DNA of 35,565 nucleotides from Frankia sp. R82 (GTDB taxonomy: Bacteria; Actinomycetota; Actinomycetes; Frankiales; Frankiaceae), in assembly GCF_023716925.1 (NCBI RefSeq), contig NZ_JAMQQG010000021.1:1-35565 (forward strand), written 5' to 3'. Each line of letters begins with the position of its first letter. The first letter of the stretch is position 1. The notes under the pieces are model-generated. The model was given only the letters and a program-made list of their open reading frames with translations, made no database searches and was not told the DNA's origin. Both the position numbers and the translations under genes were made by a program. Below are positions 9,157-17,741 of the stretch, one piece after another.

Positions 9157-11052
9157 ATGCGCACGATGGAACACACCGGCGTGCGCACCATGGCCCGTCA
9201 GCTTCCGGGGCTGCTGCGGCTGTCATGGTCGCTGGCCTTCGAGGCCGACCGGGCCGGCTTGATCGCGCTGGTCACGGTGCGGGTCGTGGTGGGGCTGCTG
9301 GAGGCGGTGGGTCTGCTCGCCGTGGCCGGGGCGCTGACCGGCCTGCTTTCCCAGGGGCCGACGCCGGACCGGTTGCGGGCAGCTCTGCCGGCGATGGCGC
9401 TCGTCGTCGGCGCCGGGGCGCTGCGCACCGCCCTGTCCCTGGTGGAGAACCTGCTGCGCAGCCGGTTCGGACCGCGTATCGACCGGGTCTGCACCGTGCG
9501 CCTACTCGACCTTGCCACCCGTACGTCCGTGATGGCCTTCGACGATCCCCGGTTCGTCGATGACCTGGAGGCCGCCGAGCGGGGTGCGGCGGGCGGGCGC
9601 CAGCTCGTCGACAATGTCGTGGACGTGTTCACCGCGGCGGTGCGGATGGTCGTCGCCGGCGGTGTGCTCGGCGTTCTGCACCCGCTGCTGCTGCCGCTGC
9701 TGGTGTTGTCCACCGTGCCGGACGGCTGGGCGACCGCCCGGTCGGCCCGGCTGCGGTACACCTCCTGGCTCGGCCGGATCCGCCAGGTCCGGCGGCAGTA
9801 CATGCTTCAGCACCACCTGAGTGACCGGGAGTGCGCCGCGGAGATCCGCTCGTTCGGGCTGGGCGGATTCCTGCTCGACGAGTACACCCGCCTTGCCCGC
9901 GACTACGAGGCCGAGCAGCTGCGGGTCGGCCGCGGCCAGGCCCGCTACCGACTCATCGGCGAGAGCGTCGCCGGCCTCGCGCTCGGCGCCACCTACGTCG
10001 TGCTCATCCTGCTGCTGGATCACGGGGTGATGCCGCTGGCCGCCGCCGGCACCGCGGTGCTCGCGATCCGCACCGGCCGCAGCGCCCTGGAATCGGCGCT
10101 GTCAAGCCTTACCGAGGCGTACGAGAACTTCCTGTACTTCGCCGAGTACCGCTCGTGGATGCAGGAGGCGGCCCGCCGGATTCCCGAGCAGCGCACCGCC
10201 CACGCGCCGGCGGATCCGGATGTCATCCGGGTTGAGAACGCCTCGTACACCTATCCGCACACCGACACCGTCGCCCTGCGCGAGGTGTCGGTGGAGCTGC
10301 GCCGCGGGCAGGTGGTGGCCTTCGTCGGGGTGAACGGCAGCGGCAAGTCCACGCTGGCGAAGATCCTCGCCGGCCTGTACGCCCCGGATTCCGGTCGGGT
10401 CTGCTGGGACGACGTCGACCTCGCCGGCGTCGACCCGGACAGCGTCCGCGACCGGATCGGCCTCGTTCCCCAGTCGTACACGCGCTGGCCGATGTCCGCC
10501 CGGATGAACATCGCCGTCGGCCGGGTCAGCCGTCTGGCCGCCGAAGGGCCTGACAGCGTCGTCGCCGCCGCGGTCGCCACCGGCGCGGACGAGGTGATCA
10601 ACCGGCTACCATACGCATACAACACCTCGCTCGCCCGGCAGTACAACTCCGGTCACGACCTGTCCGGTGGACAGTGGCAGCGAATCGCCTGCGCCCGCGC
10701 CGTCTACCGGAACGCCCCGTTCATCATTGCCGACGAGCCGTCCGCGGCCCTCGACGCCCGCGCCGAGCAGGCGCTGTTCGACCTGCTCGGCACCCTTGGC
10801 CGCGACCGCATCGTCCTGCTCATCACCCACCGCCTGGCCAGCGTCCGCAGGGCCGACCGCATCTACGTTCTCGACGACGGTCAGATCGTCGAGAACGGCA
10901 CCCACTCCGAGCTGATGGACCGGCCCGGTATCTACCGCGACCTGTTCACCCTGCAGGCCCGCCAGTTCGTCGACCTCGACGACGCCGCCGATGCCGCCGA
11001 TGCCGGGTCGCCAGCCGCCCCCGCTGTGCCGACCATGGTCCGCCAGCGGTAG
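9157..11052 (+). CDS. ABC transporter, fused membrane and ATP-binding domains (exporter half-transporter)
   Basis: About 631 residues from ATG 9157. The N-terminal half has hydrophobic segments typical of a type 1 exporter membrane domain (LIALVTVRVVVGLLEAVGLL, LALGATYVVLILLL). The C-terminal half is a complete nucleotide-binding domain: Walker A GVNGSGKST (about residue 391), signature LSGGQ (about 502), Walker B FIIADEPSAALD and switch histidine ITHR. It should work as a homodimer or heterodimer that exports a substrate using ATP; the substrate is unknown. The frame is open back to 8818, but that would overlap the SnoaL-like gene and add low-complexity Pro/Thr sequence, so a later start is preferred. 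ATG 9088, 9166 or 9190 are alternatives, none with a good ribosome binding site. A downstream DUF72 gene follows after about 50 bp and may be co-transcribed. Confidence 0.88.
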   Translation: MRTMEHTGVRTMARQLPGLLRLSWSLAFEADRAGLIALVTVRVVVGLLEAVGLLAVAGALTGLLSQGPTPDRLRAALPAMALVVGAGALRTALSLVENLLRSRFGPRIDRVCTVRLLDLATRTSVMAFDDPRFVDDLEAAERGAAGGRQLVDNVVDVFTAAVRMVVAGGVLGVLHPLLLPLLVLSTVPDGWATARSARLRYTSWLGRIRQVRRQYMLQHHLSDRECAAEIRSFGLGGFLLDEYTRLARDYEAEQLRVGRGQARYRLIGESVAGLALGATYVVLILLLDHGVMPLAAAGTAVLAIRTGRSALESALSSLTEAYENFLYFAEYRSWMQEAARRIPEQRTAHAPADPDVIRVENASYTYPHTDTVALREVSVELRRGQVVAFVGVNGSGKSTLAKILAGLYAPDSGRVCWDDVDLAGVDPDSVRDRIGLVPQSYTRWPMSARMNIAVGRVSRLAAEGPDSVVAAAVATGADEVINRLPYAYNTSLARQYNSGHDLSGGQWQRIACARAVYRNAPFIIADEPSAALDARAEQALFDLLGTLGRDRIVLLITHRLASVRRADRIYVLDDGQIVENGTHSELMDRPGIYRDLFTLQARQFVDLDDAADAADAGSPAAPAVPTMVRQR

Positions 11053-11103
11053 CGTCACACTCGCCCGCCCCTGGCCTGCGCACACTGGAGGATGCTGTAC
11101 CCG

Positions 11104-11961
11104 ATGCGGCTGCATGTCGGCGCCGCGATGTGGGCGCACGCCTCGTGGAACGGGCGGTTCCTCCCCCATCCACTGCCCGCCACCGAGCGGCTGCGTCACT
11201 ACGCGAGCTGGTGCACGGCGGTCGAGGGCAACACCACCTTCTACGCCACCCCGAGTGCGGACACCGTGCGTTCCTGGGCCGGCCAGACCGACCCGGACTT
11301 CCGCTTCGCGCTAAAACTGCCGAAAACAATCACCCATGACCGGCGCCTGACGGACGTCGACGTTCCGCTGCGCGCCTTTCTCGACGCCGTGGAACCACTC
11401 GGTTCCCGGATAGAAGCGCTGTGGCTGCAGTTTCCCCCCGCGTTCACCCCGTATGATGTGCCGGCACTCGCGACTTTTCTGCGCCGCCTCCCGCCGACGC
11501 ACCGGTATGCCGTCGAGGTCCGGCATCCGGCCTTCTTCGCGGACCCGGAGGCGGCGCACGTGCTGGAACGGGCGTTGCTGAGCGTCGGCGCCGAATGGAT
11601 TCCGTTCGACACCACCGTGTTCTTCGCCAGCCCACCGACCAGCGATGCCGAACGTGACGCCTGGACGAAGAAGCCGCGGGTGCCACGGCGCACCCACGCG
11701 CTCACCGACCGCCCGATCATCCGTTACCTCGGCCGTGACGACCCGGCCCGCACCGCCGAGGGCTGGCAGCCCTGGGCCGACATCTGCGCCGATTGGCTGC
11801 GGGAGAACCGCTCCCCCACCGTCTTCGTCCACACCCCGGACAACGCGGATGCACCGCAGCTGGCCCGCCAGTTCCACGACGACGTCCGCGCCCGCGTCCC
11901 CCACCTCGATCTCGCCCCGTTGCCCACCCCCCTGCCCGCCGGACCCCCCGCCCTGTTCTAA
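11104..11961 (+). CDS. DUF72 (YecE-like) family protein
   Basis: A 285-residue TIM-barrel-type protein of the DUF72 family. Recognisable landmarks are HVGAAMWAHASWNGRFLP at the N-terminus, AVEGNTTFYATPS, FRFALKLPKTITHDRRL, LWLQFPPAF, YAVEVRHPAFF and, near the end, TVFVHTPDNADAPQLARQF. The length is normal for the family. GGAGG at 11087-11091 abuts ATG 11092, which is too close to use, and sits 12 nt before ATG 11104, so 11104 is chosen. The biochemical function of DUF72 proteins is not firmly established. It is on the same strand as the ABC exporter just upstream. Confidence 0.88.
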   Translation: MRLHVGAAMWAHASWNGRFLPHPLPATERLRHYASWCTAVEGNTTFYATPSADTVRSWAGQTDPDFRFALKLPKTITHDRRLTDVDVPLRAFLDAVEPLGSRIEALWLQFPPAFTPYDVPALATFLRRLPPTHRYAVEVRHPAFFADPEAAHVLERALLSVGAEWIPFDTTVFFASPPTSDAERDAWTKKPRVPRRTHALTDRPIIRYLGRDDPARTAEGWQPWADICADWLRENRSPTVFVHTPDNADAPQLARQFHDDVRARVPHLDLAPLPTPLPAGPPALF

Positions 11962-11996
11962 CTGCCGTGTTCCGCATTCCGGCTGTCGCGTTCCGG

Positions 11997-12393
11997 CATC
12001 CCGCCGCTCTCGATCCAGGCCAGAGCGACACGGGAACGAAACTGTTCACCCGAGCTCCAGGTCACGGGGGACACCCTCGCCCTCATCGGGCGCGTCGCCG
12101 CGGACATGATGATTCGTGGTCTGCGGGCGGCCGGGCCGTACCCGACCCGAGCGGGTTTCATCACCGGCCTGCGTGCGGTGAAGGGGTACACCGCCGGTGG
12201 CCTGACGCCGCCCGTCACCTTCGAGCAGGATTTCGGGAAGCCCTCGGTCTGCTACCCGCTCATCGGGATCAACGCCACAGGTACCGGAGTAGATGCCATC
12301 AGCAACAGCTTCTGCGATGAGCACCTCGGCAACCGGCACCTCGGCAACCGGCACCTCGGCAACCGAGGTCCGTCCGCTCTCACCTGGCGGTGA
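11997..12393 (+). pseudogene. Frameshifted C-terminal remnant of a binding lipoprotein (paralog 3)
   Basis: Only the last quarter of a LivJ-like binding protein remains. From about 12040 the frame reads SPELQ, then ALIGRVAADMMIRGLRAAG, then GFITGLRAVKGYTAGGLTPP, DFGK, CYPL and SFCDE. This follows the C-terminus of the proteins at 5192-6613 and 6987-8216 step by step. Homology continues upstream only in another frame (AALDPGQSDTGT, compare PLDPSNPAVGTY), so there is a small deletion or frameshift near 12030. The otherwise conserved GPCPTR has become GPYPTR. The 3' end carries three HLGNR repeats and overlaps the convergent alpha-galactosidase gene by 14 bp. There is no start region or signal peptide. 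This is almost certainly a decayed duplicate. Confidence 0.85.
12322..12366 (+). repeat. 15-bp tandem repeat, 3 copies
   Basis: Three copies of CACCTCGGCAACCGG, the last with one change, lie at the 3' end of the binding-protein remnant. Confidence 0.9.
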
Positions 12394-13804
12394 GGGCCGT
12401 CGGGGTGAGGCGCAGCAGGGCCGCCGCGTGTGGCGCGAGGGTCACCGACAGGGTCGGGAGCGCGGCGGTGGACGGGGCGGCCCGTCCCGTCCACAGGTCC
12501 GTGATCTGGTAGCCGCCCGGGTGGGCCGCCAGCGCGAGGTGAGTGCCGGTGATGCGCGCAGCGCGGCCGCTGTCCCCCCGGTTGACGACCAGCACGGCCG
12601 TGTCGCCACCGGCAAGCTGCCTCGTCCACACCGCCAGTCCGTCCGACAGCCCGGTACCGCTGCTTCCGGTGTCGGCGCGTCGGACTGCCGGTGCGCCGAG
12701 CGGATCCTGGTCAACGGCGAGCACCGCCCGGTTCGTCAGGACGGCTCGGGTCGCCGGGCTCATCGCGGTCAGGTCGTTGCCGGCGATCAGCGGGGAGGCG
12801 AACATCGACCAGACGCCGAGTTCCGTGCGGGCCTCGGTGTCGTCGAGCTGGTTCGACAGTCGTCCGGTGGCCAGGCTCGCGAGGTTCTCGACGTCCGGAT
12901 TGACGGCGTTCGGGGTGAGGCCGACCGTGAGCATGTCGAGGTCGTTCCAGTGCCCGGGCCCACCGGCGGAGAACCAGGCCGCGGTGCGGTCGAGGTTGTC
13001 GGACAGGCACACACCCGGGTAGTAGTCCATCGGCAGAACGGTCGCCCAGCAGGGCGCGTGGTCGTTGGTGACCCGCCACAGGTTGGCCACCGAGGAGGCC
13101 CACCGCCAGGCCTGCTCCCCGGCCGGGTCACCCGATGACGGGTTGATGCTGTAGACGATCGGGCGGCCGGTGGCATCGAGGGCGTTGCGCATCCGGGTGA
13201 AGCCGGCAACGAGCCAGGCCTGTGCGTCGGTACCGGCGGGATGCAGGGTCGGGTAGCTGCACGCGTCGTACTTGAGGTAGTCGACGCCCCAGCTCGCGAA
13301 GGTGGCGGCGTCCTGTGCCTCGTGGCCGTAGCTGCCCGCTCGCCCCTGGCAGGTGGTGACGCCTGGCGACTCGTAGATGCCGAGCTTCAGACCGCGGCCG
13401 TGCACGTAGCGGGCGAGCGCGGCGATGCCCTCGGGGAACCGGTCCGGATCGGCGACGAGAGCACCGTGCTCGTCGCGGGCCGTCGTCATCCAGCCGTCGT
13501 CGATGGTCACGTAGCGGTAACCGGCGTTACGCATGCCGGTGCGCACCAGTGCGTCGGCCGCCGCCCGGATGTCGGCTGCGCTCACGGCAGCGCCACGCAG
13601 GTTCCAGCTGTTCCAGCCCATCGGCGGGGTGCGGGCAAGCCTCGCCGACACCTCCCGGTGCGCCGGGATACCCACGCGGACCGCGGTGCCGTACCCATCG
13701 CCGCCGAGCCCCAGGACGACCAGCAGCAGGACCAGTACCAGCGCCGAGCCGAGCCCGCCCCGAACCCTGGCTCTCCGCCTCTCCCCGGCCCCGTCGTCGA
13801 TCAC
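12380..13804 (-). CDS. Alpha-galactosidase, glycoside hydrolase family 27
   Basis: A 474-residue enzyme of family GH27, which hydrolyses terminal alpha-galactosides (some members act on alpha-N-acetylgalactosaminides or beta-L-arabinopyranosides). Visible landmarks: the family N-terminus TPPMGWNSWN (residues 59-68), YVTIDDGWM, the nucleophile Asp180 in YLKYDAC, a likely acid/base Asp248 in WRVTND, and GHWNDLDML. A C-terminal beta-domain follows. An arginine-rich start and a hydrophobic stretch (residues 19-34) form a signal peptide or anchor, so it probably acts outside the membrane. The GTG start has AGGA about 9 nt upstream. It is convergent with the binding-protein remnant and lies 72 bp after the start side of the FAD oxidoreductase stop, same strand. 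Confidence 0.92.
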   Translation of the reverse strand: MIDDGAGERRRARVRGGLGSALVLVLLLVVLGLGGDGYGTAVRVGIPAHREVSARLARTPPMGWNSWNLRGAAVSAADIRAAADALVRTGMRNAGYRYVTIDDGWMTTARDEHGALVADPDRFPEGIAALARYVHGRGLKLGIYESPGVTTCQGRAGSYGHEAQDAATFASWGVDYLKYDACSYPTLHPAGTDAQAWLVAGFTRMRNALDATGRPIVYSINPSSGDPAGEQAWRWASSVANLWRVTNDHAPCWATVLPMDYYPGVCLSDNLDRTAAWFSAGGPGHWNDLDMLTVGLTPNAVNPDVENLASLATGRLSNQLDDTEARTELGVWSMFASPLIAGNDLTAMSPATRAVLTNRAVLAVDQDPLGAPAVRRADTGSSGTGLSDGLAVWTRQLAGGDTAVLVVNRGDSGRAARITGTHLALAAHPGGYQITDLWTGRAAPSTAALPTLSVTLAPHAAALLRLTPTALTAR

Positions 13805-13876
13805 GGGCCCATCCTGACAGCCGAACCTGTGCGTTCCCCTTGCACGGAATCCGGCAGTGAGGGAGATCCGGACCGG

Positions 13877-15124
13877 TCAGGGAGATTCGGTGGGAACTGA
13901 CAGCAGCCGGTCGGCAAGGGGCGTGCCGACCTCCTCGTAGAGTTCGGCGAGGTTTCGCGGGTCGAAGAACTCCTCGCTCGGATATCCGCCGCCCGCCATC
14001 GTGAAGAACCGCCGCTGGAACCGCGGGCTGTGGCGGAGCGCGCCCAGTACGGCGGTGAACAACGGGGGCAGTGTCAGGGCGGACAGCGCGACGGTCATGG
14101 TGAACACGCCAGCGCTGTCGCGGTCACGGTGCCGGGCGTAGTCGGCGACGGCATCGTCGATCGGGGCGGCGCCGGACAGGCCACGATGCAGCTGTTCGGC
14201 GAGCAGTTCCGCGTACACGAAGGCGTCCGTGATGCCCCTGGCCGTCAGCGGATCCTTGTGATAGCCGGCATCGCCGACGAGGGCCCACCCCGGACCATGC
14301 GACTGACGATAGAAGTTGTCCGCGTACTGCAGGGCGCGGAACGACTCCTCCCGGCGGCCGTGGGAACGCAGGTCCGCGCCGAGATCGGGCCGCACATGGT
14401 CGATCACGGCCTGGAACGAGCCCTCGGCATCCGCCCGAAACTGCCGGTAGGCGTCCTTCTTGCGCATGGCGACGATCATCGTCAGGCCGTCGTGGGTCCG
14501 GCAGGTCGCGAACTGCTGTTCGTCCCGGGTCCGGTTCTGGTAGTCCCAGTCGAGACCGGAGAAGTAGGAGTAGTAGACGAACCCGGCTGCCGGAACGGTT
14601 CGGTAGACGGTGGCACTGACCTTTCCCGCAACGGTGGAGTTCACCCCGTCGGCACCGACGACGAACCGGGCCTGGAACTCCCGTTCGACGCCGTCGGCCG
14701 TCCTGGCCCGGATTCCACCCGCGCGGCCGTCCGCGGTGAACAGCACGTCCTCGACGGCACACCGCTCGATGACCTCGGCGCCCGCCTGGCGCGCCGCGTC
14801 GACGAGCAGCGCGTCGAGAACGGTGCGCCGCGGGCAGTAGACCTCGGTGATCCCCTCGATCGGGTCCGCGAATCCCCCGACCTCCAGATCACCGTTGGAG
14901 AAGTACATGTGCCGCAGCGGCGGAACGCCGGTGGCCCGCAGACGGTCGAGTAGTCCCCAGTCCTTCAGCCGGGCGAGCCCGGCCTGGTGAATCAGATGGG
15001 TTGACACCGTGTCGCTGGGAAACTGCGCGCGGTCGACGACCAGCACCCGATATCCGCGCCGGGCCAGCAGCATCGCCACGGGCGACCCGGCGCATCGCGC
15101 TCCGACCACGATAACGTCGTACAC
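13877..15124 (-). CDS. FAD-dependent oxidoreductase (geranylgeranyl reductase / flavin monooxygenase-like)
   Basis: A 415-residue flavoprotein. It starts with an FAD-binding Rossmann motif (VYDVIVVGARCAGSPVAMLL) and an acidic residue at the end of the second strand (VLVVDRAQFP). It then has the DG motif (FVVGADGVNSTVAG) and the GD motif with flanking residues (WALVGDAGYHKDPLTARGIT). This layout is shared by group A flavin monooxygenases and geranylgeranyl-reductase-type enzymes. GTG 15124 is chosen because GGGAGG sits 8 nt upstream; the frame is open much further, but that sequence is the antisense of the neighbouring gene. It lies 97 bp downstream of a carotenoid oxygenase on the same strand, so it may oxidise or reduce an isoprenoid or apocarotenoid. 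That substrate idea is inference from context. Confidence 0.87.
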   Translation of the reverse strand: MYDVIVVGARCAGSPVAMLLARRGYRVLVVDRAQFPSDTVSTHLIHQAGLARLKDWGLLDRLRATGVPPLRHMYFSNGDLEVGGFADPIEGITEVYCPRRTVLDALLVDAARQAGAEVIERCAVEDVLFTADGRAGGIRARTADGVEREFQARFVVGADGVNSTVAGKVSATVYRTVPAAGFVYYSYFSGLDWDYQNRTRDEQQFATCRTHDGLTMIVAMRKKDAYRQFRADAEGSFQAVIDHVRPDLGADLRSHGRREESFRALQYADNFYRQSHGPGWALVGDAGYHKDPLTARGITDAFVYAELLAEQLHRGLSGAAPIDDAVADYARHRDRDSAGVFTMTVALSALTLPPLFTAVLGALRHSPRFQRRFFTMAGGGYPSEEFFDPRNLAELYEEVGTPLADRLLSVPTESP

Positions 15125-15221
15125 GGCGTGTTCCTCCCGGTGCCGGATGATGGACAGGGCTTGGGTCGGTCGTTCCGTGCGGGCGGGTTGGCGTGTTCCG
15201 GCGACGCGTTCGGGATGATTT

Positions 15222-16892
15222 TCAGGAAAACCGGTCGAGAACCGCGCCGACGACGTCCCGCACCGGCGTCGGCATCTCCCGCCAGGCGTTCCCGATGTCA
15301 TCGGAATACGACCGCCGGTACGGTGCGCCCGCCGAACCCGCCGGGTGCAGGTGCGGCAGGTAGAGCGAGTGGAACTGGACGGACAGTTTGAGCCCCGGCG
15401 CCGAGGCGACGGCCACCGGGCCGGATCCCAGGGACAGCGCGTCGAAAAGCTGCAGTTCGGTCCGGTCGGTGTGGTGGACGACGATCGCCACCCAGCCGGG
15501 CCCGCCGCCGACGGCGTCGGGAACGTACACCGGCGACTCTCCGGCGGTACCCGAGGGAAACGACCAGGCACAGGTCGGTGTCATCGTTTCCAGATCGAGG
15601 CAGACCAGAGACGACGGTATCTCCTGGGTGGGCAACTGCTCGATCGGCACGCACCGATACGGATGATCACGATAGAGGTCGACGACCTGGCTGACGAGCA
15701 TGCCCGGGTCGCAACCCCAGTAGGCCTGCCACAGGTATCGGCCGTGTTCGAGCGCCGGGACGCGCATGTCCCGGCCGTAGAGCAGAGTGGCCCAGTGCCG
15801 GTCAGGGTCGAGGAAAAGCCGGCTGTCGCGGACCTCTCCCGTGCGCCCGTCCAGGACGTAGCGGCCCACCGGCGACGCGTCCACCGGCGCAGACACGAAT
15901 CCGCGCAATCCCTTCGCGATCGGCTCATCCGCGGGCCAGACACGGTCGGTGTCGCGCAGCGAGTAGTTCAGATCCCACCCGTTGGAATGTGCCAGGTAGA
16001 GCGTGACGTCGTCGCCGTCCTGCCGGTAGTCGGCGAAATGGTGAAACGACTCCCGCGGCGCCCGCGCGTGGGTGACGGGAACGGCGCGGCCCCGCCTCTC
16101 CCGGGTGAGATCGCGTTTGGCGACCAGGTAGATGTCGGTGAACGGCAGGTGGGGTCTGGTGCGGTTGCGCCCGGCGATGCTGCCCGGCTCGGGCTGGAAA
16201 CCGATCTCGGTGAAGATGACGTAGTCCTCGGTGACCGTCACCTCGTGCACGCCCTGCACCAGGTGCGCGCCGGGCACGTACCAGGTGTCGATGTCGCCGT
16301 GGCCGTCCCAGCGGACCACCCACAGCGGCCCCTCCACGTCGGTGCGGGAGGTGCCCCGGGGCTGCAGGTGGGTGTTGCACCACCACAGGCAGCCCTCGTC
16401 GAGGTCCTCGACGGGGTGGGCGGCGGTCCGCACGCCCGGCCACAGGGGATGCTCGACCACCTGCGGATATTCTCCGACGCCACCGAGAAAGGAGGTGAAC
16501 GCGAACGTCGCCGGGTCGACCTCGACCGGGCGCTGGCTCAGCCCCGTGAGCAGCAGCCGATCACCGAAGGAGTGCGGCGCGACATTCGTCAGCGCCGGCC
16601 GCGACGCGGCCATAAGCGACGACACCTCCGCCGGGGGCAACGTCCCGTTGAGCCCCGCGAGAATGGCCAGGTCGGGAGTGACCACCCGACGGGTGCGCCA
16701 GTGCCGACTCGCCAGGTCGATATGAGTGAGAACACCAGGCCCGGCAAACATGAAATCGATCGCCGTCGGCTGCGCGGGTCCGATGAGCAGCGCGTGGCCG
16801 GAAATACCCTCCGGCCACGACCCGGCAGTTACCGTCAGGTCGACGTCATGTTCCACGCTCGGCTCGAGAAGATGATGCAAGGCGTGGTCCAT
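15222..16892 (-). CDS. Carotenoid cleavage oxygenase (RPE65 / CCD family)
   Basis: A 556-residue member of the carotenoid oxygenase family: non-heme Fe(II) enzymes on a seven-bladed propeller that cleave a conjugated double bond with O2. The four expected iron-binding histidines can be placed: His159 (AAHPVED), His216 (GVHEVTVTEDY), His284 (SFHHFADY) and His508 (FHSLYLP). The TEDYVIF segment after the second histidine is a family hallmark. The N-terminus SWPEGISGHALLIGP matches the usual start of the fold. ATG 16892 is chosen; ATG 16946 adds 18 residues and has a GGAG only 2 nt away. The downstream FAD oxidoreductase is on the same strand and probably in the same transcript. The natural substrate is unknown; apocarotenoids or stilbenoid-like phenylpropanoids are both possible in this family. 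Confidence 0.9.
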   Translation of the reverse strand: MDHALHHLLEPSVEHDVDLTVTAGSWPEGISGHALLIGPAQPTAIDFMFAGPGVLTHIDLASRHWRTRRVVTPDLAILAGLNGTLPPAEVSSLMAASRPALTNVAPHSFGDRLLLTGLSQRPVEVDPATFAFTSFLGGVGEYPQVVEHPLWPGVRTAAHPVEDLDEGCLWWCNTHLQPRGTSRTDVEGPLWVVRWDGHGDIDTWYVPGAHLVQGVHEVTVTEDYVIFTEIGFQPEPGSIAGRNRTRPHLPFTDIYLVAKRDLTRERRGRAVPVTHARAPRESFHHFADYRQDGDDVTLYLAHSNGWDLNYSLRDTDRVWPADEPIAKGLRGFVSAPVDASPVGRYVLDGRTGEVRDSRLFLDPDRHWATLLYGRDMRVPALEHGRYLWQAYWGCDPGMLVSQVVDLYRDHPYRCVPIEQLPTQEIPSSLVCLDLETMTPTCAWSFPSGTAGESPVYVPDAVGGGPGWVAIVVHHTDRTELQLFDALSLGSGPVAVASAPGLKLSVQFHSLYLPHLHPAGSAGAPYRRSYSDDIGNAWREMPTPVRDVVGAVLDRFS

Positions 16893-17129
16893 ATCGGAAA
16901 AATAACACCACCGACCATCAGGAGGGAGACAATTGAAAAACGACATGGCTCCATTGGGAGTGGCGGGATCGGGACACCACACACCCACCGCCACACCACG
17001 ATGAAATCGTCTGCCCGGCACTTTCGCCGTTACTGTTTCACCGTCGCCGCCGACGGCCGTGCGATCGGGATGTGGACCTGGAATGTCCTCGTCGCGCGTG
17101 GCTGACCGGCCGTGGAAGCGAGGTTCTCG
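16893..17129. promoter_or_regulatory. Divergent promoter region
   Basis: This 237-bp region separates the carotenoid oxygenase (minus) from the SRPBCC gene (plus) and must hold both start signals. It has an AT-richer patch near 16893-16955. I cannot place individual boxes with confidence. Confidence 0.4.
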
Positions 17130-17741
17130 ATGCTGGAGACGGTACTCGAGGTCAGCATCACCATCCCCCTCCCCGTCTCGCAGGTGCACACTTTCATGAC
17201 CACCCCGGACAACTGGGCCGCCGCGTCCCCGGTCACCGAACGCATCCAGGGTGATCGGACCGACCGCCCGGTGACCCTGGGCGCGAGCTTCGTCGACGTG
17301 CTGCGCCTCGGCCCGGACACCACCGCCGAGGTCCGGTGGACCGTCACCCGCGACGACCCGGGCGTGACCTGGCAGATCACCTGTGAGCCGGCCGCCGGCC
17401 CCGACCCGGCGGACGGCCGCATCCACGTCACCCTCACCTACTCCTACTCCCATGCCGGACGCCCACCAGGCGCACCGCACCCGCAGGGCGTGCAGCCCGG
17501 CACAGAGGGCGAGCCTTTGGTGGGCACCCCCGCGGAAGAACAGCCCGGCGCCGACGCAACACTGCTCACCCGTACGGTGCGCGCCGCCTACACCGGCGAG
17601 GCGAACCTCCCCCTGCCCTATCGGGACGTGTTCACCAACCGCACTGTTGCCGCCCGGTTCCTCGCCGCGATGCGCAGCGCCATGCTGGCCGGCGATCATG
17701 CCCCCACGAGCGTTCCGCCCCGCATCTCCAGCGCAGGCTAA
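17130..17741 (+). CDS. SRPBCC (polyketide cyclase/START-like) family protein
   Basis: About 203 residues. The opening LEVSITIPLPVSQVHTFMTT with a following WAAASPVTERI is the typical first strand and helix of the SRPBCC hydrophobic-ligand fold. EVRWTVTRDDPGVTWQITCE gives the central strands, and FTNRTVAARFLAAMRSAMLA the long C-terminal helix. An acidic, low-complexity insert of about 40 residues (nt 17455-17560) separates the last strands. ATG 17130 is preferred because GAGG lies 6 nt upstream; GTG 17112 is also in frame. Members bind lipids, polyketides or hormones, or act as cyclases or sensors. Its divergent position beside a carotenoid oxygenase hints at a hydrophobic ligand, but this is only inference. 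Confidence 0.75.
   Translation: MLETVLEVSITIPLPVSQVHTFMTTPDNWAAASPVTERIQGDRTDRPVTLGASFVDVLRLGPDTTAEVRWTVTRDDPGVTWQITCEPAAGPDPADGRIHVTLTYSYSHAGRPPGAPHPQGVQPGTEGEPLVGTPAEEQPGADATLLTRTVRAAYTGEANLPLPYRDVFTNRTVAARFLAAMRSAMLAGDHAPTSVPPRISSAG

Noticed and set aside
13877-15571. Longer form of the FAD oxidoreductase (564 residues)
   Set aside because: The extra N-terminal part is an out-of-frame reading of the carotenoid oxygenase 3' end. GGGAGG and the Rossmann motif fix the start at 15124.
15345-17105. A 586-codon plus-strand open frame
   Set aside because: It is antisense to the carotenoid oxygenase, whose iron histidines and family motifs are clear.
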